DNA of 15,119 bases from JBAZTO01 sp041661865 (GCA_041661865.1 JBAZTO010000071.1:1-15119); one strand, 5' to 3'. Positions 8,034 to 14,911 are shown, counted from the stretch's first letter. Notes: generated by a model from the sequence alone, not told the origin. Made by a program: numbers and translations.

Positions 8034-9593
8034 ATGACCGCACCGGCAGGACAGTCAGAAACGATCGTCATTCTCGACTTTGGCAGCCAGTACGCCCAGC
8101 TCATCGCGCGGCGCGTCCGCGAGAACGGCGTCTACAGCCTGCTGGCCCGGCCCGACGTCTCGGCCGAGGAACTGCGCAAGGTCAACGTCAAGGGCCTGAT
8201 CTTCACCGGCGGGCCCTCCAGCGTCTACGAGGACGGCGCCCCGCGCTGCCGGGCGGAGATTCTCGATCTGGGCGTGCCGATCCTGGGAATCTGCTACGGC
8301 ATGCAACTGGCCTGCCAGATGCTCGGGGCCGACATCCAGCCCGCCGCCAGCCGCGAGTACGGCCGGGCCAACCTGACGGTCCTGGGCAACGACCCGTTCC
8401 TCAAGAACGTCCCGGCCCAGACCACCGTCTGGATGAGCCACGGCGACCAGGTGCGGACGACGGGCGAGGACTTCATCCCGCTGGCGACCACGCCGACCTG
8501 TCCGGTGGCGGCTGTGCGCCACCGCCATCGCGCCGTCTACGGCGTGCAGTTCCACCCCGAAGTCGCCCACACACCGCACGGCAACGAGATCTTCGTCAAC
8601 TTCCTCTACGATATCTGCGGCTGCGCGGGCCTGTGGAAGATGGGATCGTTCATCGACTCGGTCGTCGCCGGCGTCCGCGCCCGCGTCGGCAGCGACGAGC
8701 GCGTGATCTGCGGCCTCTCGGGCGGGGTCGATTCCTCCGTGGTGGCCGCCCTGCTGCACAAGGCCATCGGCGACCGCCTGGTCTGCATCTTCGTCGATAA
8801 CGGCCTGCTGCGACTCAACGAGGTGGAGATGGTCCGCTCGACCTTCGCCGAGCATTTCAAGATCAACCTGGTGATGGCCGACGCCGCCGAGCAGTTCCTC
8901 TCCCGCCTGGCCGGCGTGACCGACCCGCAGGAAAAACGCCGCATCATCGGCCACACGTTCATCGAGGTCTTCAAGGCCAAGGCCAAGACCATCCGCAACG
9001 CCCGGTTCCTCGCCCAGGGCACGCTGTATCCTGACGTGATCGAGTCGGGCCACTCGCTGGCCGGGCAGGCGGCCAACATCAAGCTCCATCACAACGTCGG
9101 CGGTCTGCCGGCTGAGCTGGGGTTCGATCTCATCGAGCCGCTGCGGGACCTGTTCAAGGACGAGGTCCGCCAAGCCGGCGAACTGCTGGGCCTGCCAGAG
9201 CCGATCGTCTGGCGGCATCCCTTCCCCGGCCCGGGCCTGGCCGTCCGATGCCTGGGCGAGGTCACGCCCGAACGGCTGGAGGTTCTCCGCAAGGCCGACA
9301 ATATCCTCATCGAGGAGATCGTCGCCAACGGCCTGTACCGCAAGACGGCCCAGACCTTCGTCGTGCTCCTGCCGGTCAAGAGCGTCGGCGTGATGGGCGA
9401 CGGGCGAACCTACGACAACGTGGTGGCCGTCCGCTCGGTGGACACCAGCGACTTCATGACGGCTGACTGGTCGCGGATTCCCTACGACATCCTGGCCACA
9501 ATTTCCAACCGCATCATCAACGAAGTCCGCGGCGTCAATCGCGTGGTGTACGACATCAGCTCCAAGCCGCCGGCAACGATTGAGTGGGAATGA
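8034..9593 (+). CDS. guaA: GMP synthase (glutamine-hydrolysing)
   Basis: Converts XMP to GMP using ATP and glutamine, the last step of de novo guanine nucleotide synthesis, in the cytoplasm. At 519 residues it is the normal length for the fused enzyme. The N-terminal class I glutamine amidotransferase domain has the oxyanion segment GGPSSV (59-64), the nucleophile Cys87 in GICYGMQ, and His174 and Glu176 in VQFHPE. The ATP-pyrophosphatase domain has the P-loop SGGVDSS (229-235) followed by IFVDNGLLR. The C-terminal dimerisation domain includes HPFPGPGLAVR and ends KPPATIEWE, the usual terminus. The ATG at 8034 has a modest AAGGGTG upstream. It is transcribed alone, divergent from the glycosyltransferase and convergent with lpxK. 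All catalytic residues are present. Confidence 0.99.
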   Translation: MTAPAGQSETIVILDFGSQYAQLIARRVRENGVYSLLARPDVSAEELRKVNVKGLIFTGGPSSVYEDGAPRCRAEILDLGVPILGICYGMQLACQMLGADIQPAASREYGRANLTVLGNDPFLKNVPAQTTVWMSHGDQVRTTGEDFIPLATTPTCPVAAVRHRHRAVYGVQFHPEVAHTPHGNEIFVNFLYDICGCAGLWKMGSFIDSVVAGVRARVGSDERVICGLSGGVDSSVVAALLHKAIGDRLVCIFVDNGLLRLNEVEMVRSTFAEHFKINLVMADAAEQFLSRLAGVTDPQEKRRIIGHTFIEVFKAKAKTIRNARFLAQGTLYPDVIESGHSLAGQAANIKLHHNVGGLPAELGFDLIEPLRDLFKDEVRQAGELLGLPEPIVWRHPFPGPGLAVRCLGEVTPERLEVLRKADNILIEEIVANGLYRKTAQTFVVLLPVKSVGVMGDGRTYDNVVAVRSVDTSDFMTADWSRIPYDILATISNRIINEVRGVNRVVYDISSKPPATIEWE

Positions 9594-9644
9594 AAAACCG
9601 GGGATTAGGGACCAGGAAATCGGTCCGTGTCCTGACTACTAGCC

Positions 9645-9696
9645 GCGAGCGCGAAGCGAGCGGGAATTGTCGTTGTGCGAGCGCGAAGCGAGCGGG
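9645..9696. repeat. Pair of 20-base extragenic direct repeats
   Basis: Two identical copies of GCGAGCGCGAAGCGAGCGGG occur at 9645-9664 and 9677-9696, a 32-base spacing, in the gap between guaA and lpxK. Each copy is itself two GCGAGCG heptamers around CGAA. They look like a REP-type extragenic motif scattered in high-GC genomes. Two copies with a 12-base spacer are not a CRISPR array. Confidence 0.65.
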
Positions 9697-9727
9697 TCTT
9701 TGAATCCCGAATTGGAAACAACCCCGC

Positions 9728-9743
9728 GTGCAACGAGTTGCAC
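9728..9743. terminator. Small hairpin between convergent guaA and lpxK, possible shared terminator
   Basis: GTGCAA and TTGCAC form a 6-bp stem around CGAG, 134 bases after the guaA stop and 43 bases after the lpxK stop. There is no U-tract on either strand, so intrinsic termination is doubtful. The rest of the gap 9594-9785 holds only the repeat pair. Confidence 0.25.
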
Positions 9744-9785
9744 ACCCCGCCATCCACGGTCATCCGGCATTCCGGTTTCACGATC

Positions 9786-10832
9786 TCACGGCAATCCGGC
9801 AATTCGGACTTGTCGCATCAGTTCATCGCGGCCGAGGGTGATGTCGATCCGCATTTCCAGCGTCCAGACCGGCTGGTCGCACCACTGGCGCGGCAGCTTG
9901 ACGGCATCCTTGGCCGTGGCGACCATCACTTGCGCGCCGGCCTGCCTGGCCTGAGCCCGCAGCGTCTCCAGATCGCCCGGCCCGTAGGCTGCGTGGTCGT
10001 CAAACGCGACCTTGGCCACCACCTCCGCCCCCAGTGGCGGCAACGCACCAAAGAACGCCTCGGGATTTCCCAGGCCGCAGAAGGCCAGCACTTTCTTGCC
10101 CGCCAAGGCCGACAGCGGCACAGCCGCTCCGGCGGCATCGACCAGGCCGGTCGGCTCGTGCCTGGCCAGGCTGATGCTCGCCTTGGGGGCCAGGTGGGCC
10201 AGGCGGCGGCGTATCGCTTCCAGTCGCGACGAGTCAACCGCGTCGGCGTGGGTCAGGATGATGGCGTGGGCGTCGGCCAAGGCCGAGGGCGGCTCCCTCA
10301 GCAGGCCGCCGGGCAGGCAGAACCCGTAGCCGAAGGGGTTGGTCGCGTCAATAAGAACAATGTCCATGTCGCGGCGGAGGCGGCGATGCTGGAAGCCGTC
10401 ATCCATGACCAGCACCCGCGCGCCGGCGGCGATGGCCTGGCGCGCGCCGGCCTGGCGGTCGGGATTCACGATCACGGGCACGTCCGGCCCCAGCAGGCGG
10501 GAGAGCAACTGGGCCTCGTCGCTGCCGCCGGACTGGGCCTTGTAGCCGCGCGTCAGCACGGCCACCCTGGCCCCCGTCGCCTGGAGCTGGCCGACCAGCC
10601 AGGCCACCGTCGGGGTCTTGCCCGTGCCGCCCGCGGTGATGTTGCCGACGCAGATGACCGCCGCCCCGCAACTCCTGCCGGGCAGCAGTCCCTTGCGATA
10701 GGCCAGCCGCCGCAACCACATCGCGCCGGCATAGGGCAGGCTGGCCGCGATCAACGCCCCGCGAAGGGCCCGCGCGCCCGCGTCCTTCCGCCGCCCGCTG
10801 AGGATGTCGAGGATTTGCCGCTGGTCGAACAT
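9786..10832 (-). CDS. lpxK: Tetraacyldisaccharide 4'-kinase (lipid A synthesis)
   Basis: Phosphorylates the 4' position of the tetraacyldisaccharide 1-phosphate precursor to give lipid IVA, at the inner face of the cytoplasmic membrane. The 348 residues match the family length. An N-terminal hydrophobic/amphipathic stretch (about 22-40) probably attaches it to the membrane. The P-loop lies in VGNITAGGTGKTP (62-74), followed by LTRGYKA, and MDDGFQHR (143-150) holds the conserved Asp and His near the active site; DATNPFGYG and LPGGLLREP are further family signatures. A stop codon lies nine bases before the ATG in frame, so this is the first possible ATG; the Shine-Dalgarno is weak. Its presence implies a lipid A-containing outer membrane. 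No other lpx gene is next to it. Confidence 0.97.
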   Translation of the reverse strand: MFDQRQILDILSGRRKDAGARALRGALIAASLPYAGAMWLRRLAYRKGLLPGRSCGAAVICVGNITAGGTGKTPTVAWLVGQLQATGARVAVLTRGYKAQSGGSDEAQLLSRLLGPDVPVIVNPDRQAGARQAIAAGARVLVMDDGFQHRRLRRDMDIVLIDATNPFGYGFCLPGGLLREPPSALADAHAIILTHADAVDSSRLEAIRRRLAHLAPKASISLARHEPTGLVDAAGAAVPLSALAGKKVLAFCGLGNPEAFFGALPPLGAEVVAKVAFDDHAAYGPGDLETLRAQARQAGAQVMVATAKDAVKLPRQWCDQPVWTLEMRIDITLGRDELMRQVRIAGLP

Positions 10833-10920
10833 TGAGCACTAATGCTACCAAGCTCCCGGCGCAATGAACAGTCCGTAAGAGGTCGTGATAACGCCGATCC
10901 CTGGCGCACGAAATACAGTA

Positions 10921-10944
10921 GCGGCGATCGTTATGACTCGCCGC
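10921..10944. terminator. Hairpin downstream of the hydrogenase operon
   Basis: GCGGCGA and TCGCCGC form a perfect 7-bp stem around a 10-base loop, 39 bases past the protease stop codon and inside the gap before lpxK (10833-10982). There is no run of T after it on the minus strand, so it may be a weak terminator, an RNA-stabilising hairpin, or part of the lpxK promoter region. Confidence 0.35.
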
Positions 10945-10982
10945 TGCCGCCCACAACTGACCAAAGACAATTGTCCGCTGCG

Positions 10983-11465
10983 TCAGGTTGTCTTGGCCGT
11001 CGTGCCGCGTTTACCGCATTCCTCGACCACCCGTTTGACGATCCGGGGCACTACAGCCGCCACTTCGTCAGTCATCGCAAATCCCGGCGAGATGGACTTG
11101 GGCTGGACGCCGAAAATGACGATCTCCCTGGGCAGGCAACCCAGGAGCTTGGCCATCTGGAGCGTCTCGAGCAGGCCTAGTTCGTGCAGCGAAAAGCCTG
11201 CGTAATCCCGGCCGGCCAACTCGTCCATGCCCATGCGGAAGACCGCGCCGGCCTCGGCATCGGCCTGCATGGCGTCGATGACGATCAACTTTTCCCGGTC
11301 GGCGACGGCCTCGATGATATCGGCCCCGGACGTGCCTCCGTCCAGAACCTCGACATCGAGAGGCAACACCTCCTCCTGGAGGGCCCGGGCCACATGCACG
11401 CCGACGCCCTCATCCTGCAGGAGGATGTTGCCGATGCCCACAACTAACACAGGCCTGGCCTGCAT
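10983..11465 (-). CDS. hyaD: [NiFe] hydrogenase maturation protease (HyaD/HybD family)
   Basis: An endopeptidase that removes the C-terminal tail of the hydrogenase large subunit once nickel is inserted. The 160 residues fit the family. MQARPVLVVGIGNILLQDEGVG is the typical N-terminus. The nickel-sensing residues appear to be Glu19 (in QDEG), Asp64 (in VIDAMQ) and His94 (in SLHELGL), matching the HybD arrangement. I choose the ATG at 11463-11465 because the family N-terminus begins there and GGAAAGG precedes it; the longer open frame back to 11699 only reads through repeat DNA and into the large-subunit gene. It is the last gene of the hydrogenase operon, 157 bases after the large subunit, with the hairpin element filling the gap. 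Gene naming is by family. Confidence 0.93.
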   Translation of the reverse strand: MQARPVLVVGIGNILLQDEGVGVHVARALQEEVLPLDVEVLDGGTSGADIIEAVADREKLIVIDAMQADAEAGAVFRMGMDELAGRDYAGFSLHELGLLETLQMAKLLGCLPREIVIFGVQPKSISPGFAMTDEVAAVVPRIVKRVVEECGKRGTTAKTT

Positions 11466-11485
11466 CTGCTTGCCTTTCCAAGGGG

Positions 11486-11619
11486 CTCTAACAAACCGCC
11501 GTAGCACGGGCGTCTCGCCCGTGAGTAGCATGGCCATCTTGGCCATGTTCTTTTGGATTTGCACGGGCGGGACGCCCGTGATACTCATGGGCAAGATGCC
11601 CATGCTACGTTTGTTGGAG
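11486..11619. repeat. Four-hairpin inverted-repeat element (REP/BIME- or MITE-like)
   Basis: Four perfect 8-bp-stem, 3-base-loop hairpins lie in a row: 11505-11523, 11529-11547, 11562-11580 and 11586-11604. The first and third share the arm CACGGGCG; the second and fourth share the pattern CATGG-C-CA. The loops read TCT, TCT, GGA and AGA, so the right pair is an approximate reverse complement of the left pair. The whole is bounded by CGTAGCA (11500-11506) and TGCTACG (11603-11609). The inverted symmetry continues outward: CTCTAACAAAC (11486-11496) against GTTTGTTGGAG (11609-11619), 10 of 11 complementary. It fills the gap between the large-subunit and protease genes. Translated on the minus strand it gives peptides such as MGILPM and TGETPVL, which I recall as frequent spurious predictions in planctomycete genomes. 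Confidence 0.85.
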
Positions 11620-11622
11620 TCT

Positions 11623-13056
11623 CTAAACACGAACCAGCATTCTCCGGGCCTTGTCACCGGGGCGCGACATATGCACCGAGCAGGACAGGCACGGGTCAAA
11701 CGAATGTACCACGCGGAGCAATTCGATGGGCTGATTCGGATCGGCCACCGGGGTGCCGATCAACGCCTGCTCGATCGGGCCATGCCGGCCCGCGTCGTCC
11801 ATGGGCGAGGCGTTCCAGGCCGTCGGGGTGACGATCTGGTAGCGGGAAACCTTGCCGCCGGCAATCTGGAGCCAATGACCCAAGGCCCCGCGAGGGGCTT
11901 CGGTCAGGCCCACGCCCGTGGCATTGGAGGGAGTGGCCTTGTAAGCGTAGACGGCGGCGCCTGGCACCAGCTCATTCAGCCAGCCGGCCATCGCGTCGGC
12001 GACCTTCTTGGCCTCCAGCGCGCGGGCGGCCACGCGGTCGATGACCGAGATGCCCTTGCGGTAGTCGCCGTTGACGTACATGCGCGCCAGCGGGCCTGCC
12101 TCATAGACCGCATCGTTGTACCGCGGCGCCTTGATCCATGAATAGGCCCCGCTCTTGCCTGGGTACGCCGTCGTCGTGCCCCGGGAGGGGTTCAGTCCGG
12201 TATTACTGACCGAATACCAGGAGTACTTGACATATTCCTTGATAAGAGAAGCGTTTACCTGCCCAAAGGCGCCATTGGTGTATGTGCCCCGTTTGAGCAG
12301 CTTGGAGCTGCCGGCGGAATTGAGGTCAAAGACTCCGTAGGCCAGCAGGTTGCCGCTGCCCTTGCCGAGGGTGGCATACTGCGGGAACAGCCTGGCCACC
12401 GCCAACACGTCAGGAATGTAGACATTGTTGATGAAGGCCTGCATTTGCGTCAACAACGCGCGGAAGGCCGTGACGCGCGCGGCCGTCACCGGCTCGGTGG
12501 CCCCGCCGGGAACCAGCGTCGGGCTGGCGGGCATCTTGGCGCCGAAGATCGCGCCCATCTGGTGGGCCTTGCGACGGATTTCCAGGGCCTTGACGTAATG
12601 GTCCACGAACGTGGCGGCGGTGCTGCCCTTGGCCATGTCCGACGTGACGTAACGCGGCGTCCACGGCGACATGTCCAGCAGTCCGGTGGTGTCCAGGTAG
12701 TCCGGGGCCGCCAGGTGGTAGAAGTGCAGCACGTGGGACTGGATGTAGTTGGCGCCCAAGGTCAGGTTCCGCAGGATCCTGCCGTTGGAGGGCGCCGTGA
12801 CGCCCAGGGCCGCTTCCAGCGCCAACGATGCCGCCATGCCGTGCGAAATGGGACAGACGCCGCAGACCCTCTGCGTCAGTTGGCTGGCGTCGAGCGGATC
12901 GCGGCCGACCAGCATCGTTTCAAAACCACGGAACATCGTGCCAGAACTCTTTGCGTCAACGACCTGCTGCCTGCCGTTGACCGCCTCGACCGTCACCTCG
13001 ATGTCCAGGTGGCCTTCGACTCTCGTCACGGGCCCGACTTTTATGACTTGAGGCAT
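11623..13056 (-). CDS. hyaB: [NiFe] hydrogenase large (catalytic) subunit, group 1-like
   Basis: Carries the Ni-Fe(CN)2CO site that splits or forms H2; exported as a folded pair on the Tat signal of its partner. The 477 residues hold both nickel-binding motifs: RVCGVCPISH (Cys65, Cys68, His72) and DPCLSCSVH (Cys456, Cys459, His462). VTRVEGHLDIEV at the N-terminus is also typical. The 15 residues after His462 (MSRPGDKARRMLVRV) are the tail that the maturation protease removes, so the precursor form is intact. SFDPCLSC is group 1-like; exact subgroup cannot be set by eye. The ATG has AAGGAG eight bases upstream. It starts 57 bases after the small subunit. No accessory hyp genes for metal-centre assembly are in the window, so they must be elsewhere. 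Confidence 0.97.
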   Translation of the reverse strand: MPQVIKVGPVTRVEGHLDIEVTVEAVNGRQQVVDAKSSGTMFRGFETMLVGRDPLDASQLTQRVCGVCPISHGMAASLALEAALGVTAPSNGRILRNLTLGANYIQSHVLHFYHLAAPDYLDTTGLLDMSPWTPRYVTSDMAKGSTAATFVDHYVKALEIRRKAHQMGAIFGAKMPASPTLVPGGATEPVTAARVTAFRALLTQMQAFINNVYIPDVLAVARLFPQYATLGKGSGNLLAYGVFDLNSAGSSKLLKRGTYTNGAFGQVNASLIKEYVKYSWYSVSNTGLNPSRGTTTAYPGKSGAYSWIKAPRYNDAVYEAGPLARMYVNGDYRKGISVIDRVAARALEAKKVADAMAGWLNELVPGAAVYAYKATPSNATGVGLTEAPRGALGHWLQIAGGKVSRYQIVTPTAWNASPMDDAGRHGPIEQALIGTPVADPNQPIELLRVVHSFDPCLSCSVHMSRPGDKARRMLVRV

Positions 13057-13113
13057 ATTCGACTCCTTGCTTCTTGTTTTATTTCAGTCCTTCAGACATT
13101 TCCGAGGGAACGG

Positions 13114-14310
13114 TTAATCATCATCCTCTTCCCGACGGCGACGGGTAATAGACGGATGGCCTTTCGGGAGCGTTCCGCGGGTGGAACCATTGGAGTGACA
13201 TTGCCGGCAATTGACCGTACCGGTGGTCGTGCCGCCTGTCCCGCTGCCTCCAATGGACGGGTGGCCAGCCGGAAGTACGCCGCTCCTGCCATCGCTATGG
13301 CACTGGCTGCAACTGGCGGTGCCACCGGCGCCGCCCGAGGCCGCCGCCGCGGCCAGTGTATACAACGCGCCGGTGCCCGGGAAGGTCGGCTCGGTGCAAC
13401 CGGAACAAGGCGCGCCCGCGCTGATGCACCAGTTGACCCCGTACGCGCCGGCCGCGGCGCTGTTCCACTTTCTCGTGGGGCAGTCACCGCGAGTCGTGGG
13501 GCCCTTGCAGCCCAGCGGGTACATGCAGCCGGTCTGGCCAAGCCGAGCGGCGCCGGTGGGCGCGCCCGAGCCGTGGCAGGCCGTGCAGGCCGCCCCGCCG
13601 CCGTGACCGCTGGAAGGCGGAATCGGCGAGTTGTTGCGATAGGGACAGGCGCTGTGGATGGTGTTGCGGAAGTAATCGGCCGGGCGACGGCGTGAATCCA
13701 ACGCCGGGGCCCTGCCGTTCTTGAGAATGTAGGCGATCGTGCCCACCAGCCAGTCGGGATGAATGGGACAGCCGGCCACGTTGATTAAAGGCTTGGAGGT
13801 CCCCACCACGGCCTGGACGCTCTTGGCGCCGGTGGGATTGGCCCCGGCGGCCGAGACGCCGCCAAAGGAGGCGCAGGTGCCCACGGCCAGGACGCAACTG
13901 GCCTTGGCGGCGAATTTCTGCACCGCTGCCAGGGCAGTCATCCCTGGCCAGACCGTGCAGTATTGCCCATTCGACGCGGTCGGAATGGCGCCCTCGACGG
14001 CCAGGATGTACCCACCCTTGGCATAGGCGGCATTGGCCGCATTGACGGCGGTGCTGCCCGCCCCGGCCATTACCGTCGAGTTGTACTGCATGTCCAGCGT
14101 GTTCAGCAACAGTTTGTCGATGGTCGTATAGTAGATGCTGTTCAGCAGCGACACCGAGCAGCCGGTGCATCCCTGGGCCTGCAACCATACCACCGTCGGT
14201 GTGCCTTCAGCGGCAAGAGCTTCCTCGGTCAGAAACCCCAAGGACCGCAACCCGAGGGCTGCCGCCACCGCCGAAGATGCCTTCAAAAAGTCCCGGCGTG
14301 ATAATGCCAT
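13114..14310 (-). CDS. hyaA: [NiFe] hydrogenase small subunit with three haem-c (CxxCH) motifs
   Basis: Electron-transfer subunit. The Tat signal SRRDFLK (4-10) is followed by a hydrophobic stretch and a likely cleavage near ALA-AE (33/34). Proximal cluster ligands are Cys48, Cys51, Cys146 and Cys181; distal cluster ligands His219, Cys222, Cys262 and Cys268; medial ligands Cys277, Cys302 and Cys305, with an additional Cys295. The two extra cysteines of O2-tolerant enzymes are absent (Gly at both positions, GCTGCS and CASFGG). Unusual are the CxxCH motifs: 242-246, in an insert between Cys222 and Cys262, and 334-338 and 368-372, in a duplicated C-terminal module with the consensus C-x-QCHS-(D/N)-G ending GHPSI. 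The length of 398 residues exceeds a typical small subunit. There is no C-terminal membrane helix; the protein ends RRRREEDDD. Start supported by AAGGAGAG. Haem attachment is inferred from motifs plus export. Confidence 0.95.
   Translation of the reverse strand: MALSRRDFLKASSAVAAALGLRSLGFLTEEALAAEGTPTVVWLQAQGCTGCSVSLLNSIYYTTIDKLLLNTLDMQYNSTVMAGAGSTAVNAANAAYAKGGYILAVEGAIPTASNGQYCTVWPGMTALAAVQKFAAKASCVLAVGTCASFGGVSAAGANPTGAKSVQAVVGTSKPLINVAGCPIHPDWLVGTIAYILKNGRAPALDSRRRPADYFRNTIHSACPYRNNSPIPPSSGHGGGAACTACHGSGAPTGAARLGQTGCMYPLGCKGPTTRGDCPTRKWNSAAAGAYGVNWCISAGAPCSGCTEPTFPGTGALYTLAAAAASGGAGGTASCSQCHSDGRSGVLPAGHPSIGGSGTGGTTTGTVNCRQCHSNGSTRGTLPKGHPSITRRRREEDDD
13147..13320 (-). repeat. Duplicated CxxCH module at the small-subunit C-terminus
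   Basis: Residues 331-353 and 364-388 repeat one pattern: CSQCHSDG then LPAGHPSI, and CRQCHSNG then LPKGHPSI, joined by a Gly/Ser/Thr linker. The histidine in each GHPSI could be the second axial haem ligand. This looks like an internal tandem duplication of a mini-cytochrome unit. Confidence 0.75.
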
Positions 14311-14428
14311 GATCTCTCTCCTTACCTTACTGATTACTTGGAGGACACGGTTGTTTCAGGTCGAGTGGTCGCGGGACACACCCATTACCTCTGTCATGCC
14401 AGCGTCGGCTGCACATGGCTCCAAAGGA

Positions 14429-14689
14429 TTACTGACTCTCGGACGTCGAAACAGGCAACGAGGCATCCGGGGCCTCGTGCTCCGACTGAAGATTTGCTTT
14501 CAAGACAGGGGCGACTGGGACGCGACGGGTCGCCGCCTTGGCCAGGGCCAGGCCTGCCTCCTCCGGGCCTGAGCGCGGGACGATGGACAGCCCAAGGTTC
14601 TCCAGGCTGTCACTGGCCGCCGAGCAGAGTCGCACGAGCGATTTGCGGCCGATCAACTCCCTGAAGAACTCTCTACGCGATACGTCCAT
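14429..14689 (-). CDS. Small protein of unknown function heading the hydrogenase operon
   Basis: I do not recognise this 86-residue protein. The ATG at 14687-14689 has an excellent AAAGGAG eight bases upstream, and third codon positions are G/C-rich like its neighbours, so it is very probably a gene; a longer open frame upstream of this ATG lacks such support. It begins MDVSRREFFRELIGRKSLVR. SRREFF resembles a Tat motif or the start of NapF/ferredoxin-like redox proteins, but no hydrophobic segment follows, so export is unlikely. There is one cysteine (Cys23) and no iron-sulphur motif. The second half is an Ala/Pro/Ser/Glu-rich tail, probably disordered. Its stop is 118 bases before the small-subunit ATG on the same strand. 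Possible roles are Tat proofreading or a truncated redox protein; both are speculation. Confidence 0.7.
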   Translation of the reverse strand: MDVSRREFFRELIGRKSLVRLCSAASDSLENLGLSIVPRSGPEEAGLALAKAATRRVPVAPVLKANLQSEHEAPDASLPVSTSESQ

Positions 14690-14715
14690 GACCGCACTCC
14701 TTTTCTGTGGATTCC

Positions 14716-14735
14716 GGGGCTTCATTCGGAGCCCC
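14716..14735 (-). other. Leader hairpin upstream of the hydrogenase operon
   Basis: GGGGCT (14716-14721) and AGCCCC (14730-14735) can pair in a 6-bp GC-rich stem with an 8-base loop, 26 bases before the first ATG. It is not followed by a U-tract. It may shape access to the ribosome-binding site; no known riboswitch is recognised. Confidence 0.3.
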
Positions 14736-14911
14736 CGACACGGCGAATCATCGGGAGACGCAACGGGAGCCTCTGAACGCCTGGGAATTGGAAAAACAGG
14801 AAGGGAAACAACGCCGGGGTTACCATTATCACCGCGACAACAGTGACACATACGCCACACATACGGCCACGCCCTCAACCACGGCGTTGCTGACTTCTCT
14901 CTGCACGCTCG

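Noticed and set aside
8055..9218. Minus-strand open frame of 387 codons
   Set aside because: It is antisense to guaA, which is complete with all catalytic residues.
9645..9696. Possible CRISPR array
   Set aside because: Only two copies, with a 12-base spacer and no cas genes.
9675..10835. Plus-strand open frame of 386 codons
   Set aside because: It is antisense to lpxK and has shadow-frame composition.
11466..11699. N-terminal extension of the maturation protease
   Set aside because: The added residues come from the four-hairpin repeat and from the end of the large-subunit gene; the family N-terminus and a ribosome-binding site support the start at 11465.
12445..13695. Plus-strand open frame of 416 codons
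   Set aside because: It is antisense across both hydrogenase subunits and has no recognisable domain.
14327..14416. 29-codon minus-strand open frame between the 86-residue gene and the small subunit
   Set aside because: It is in frame with the upstream gene after its stop but has no ribosome-binding site or recognisable motif; read-through cannot be argued from sequence alone.
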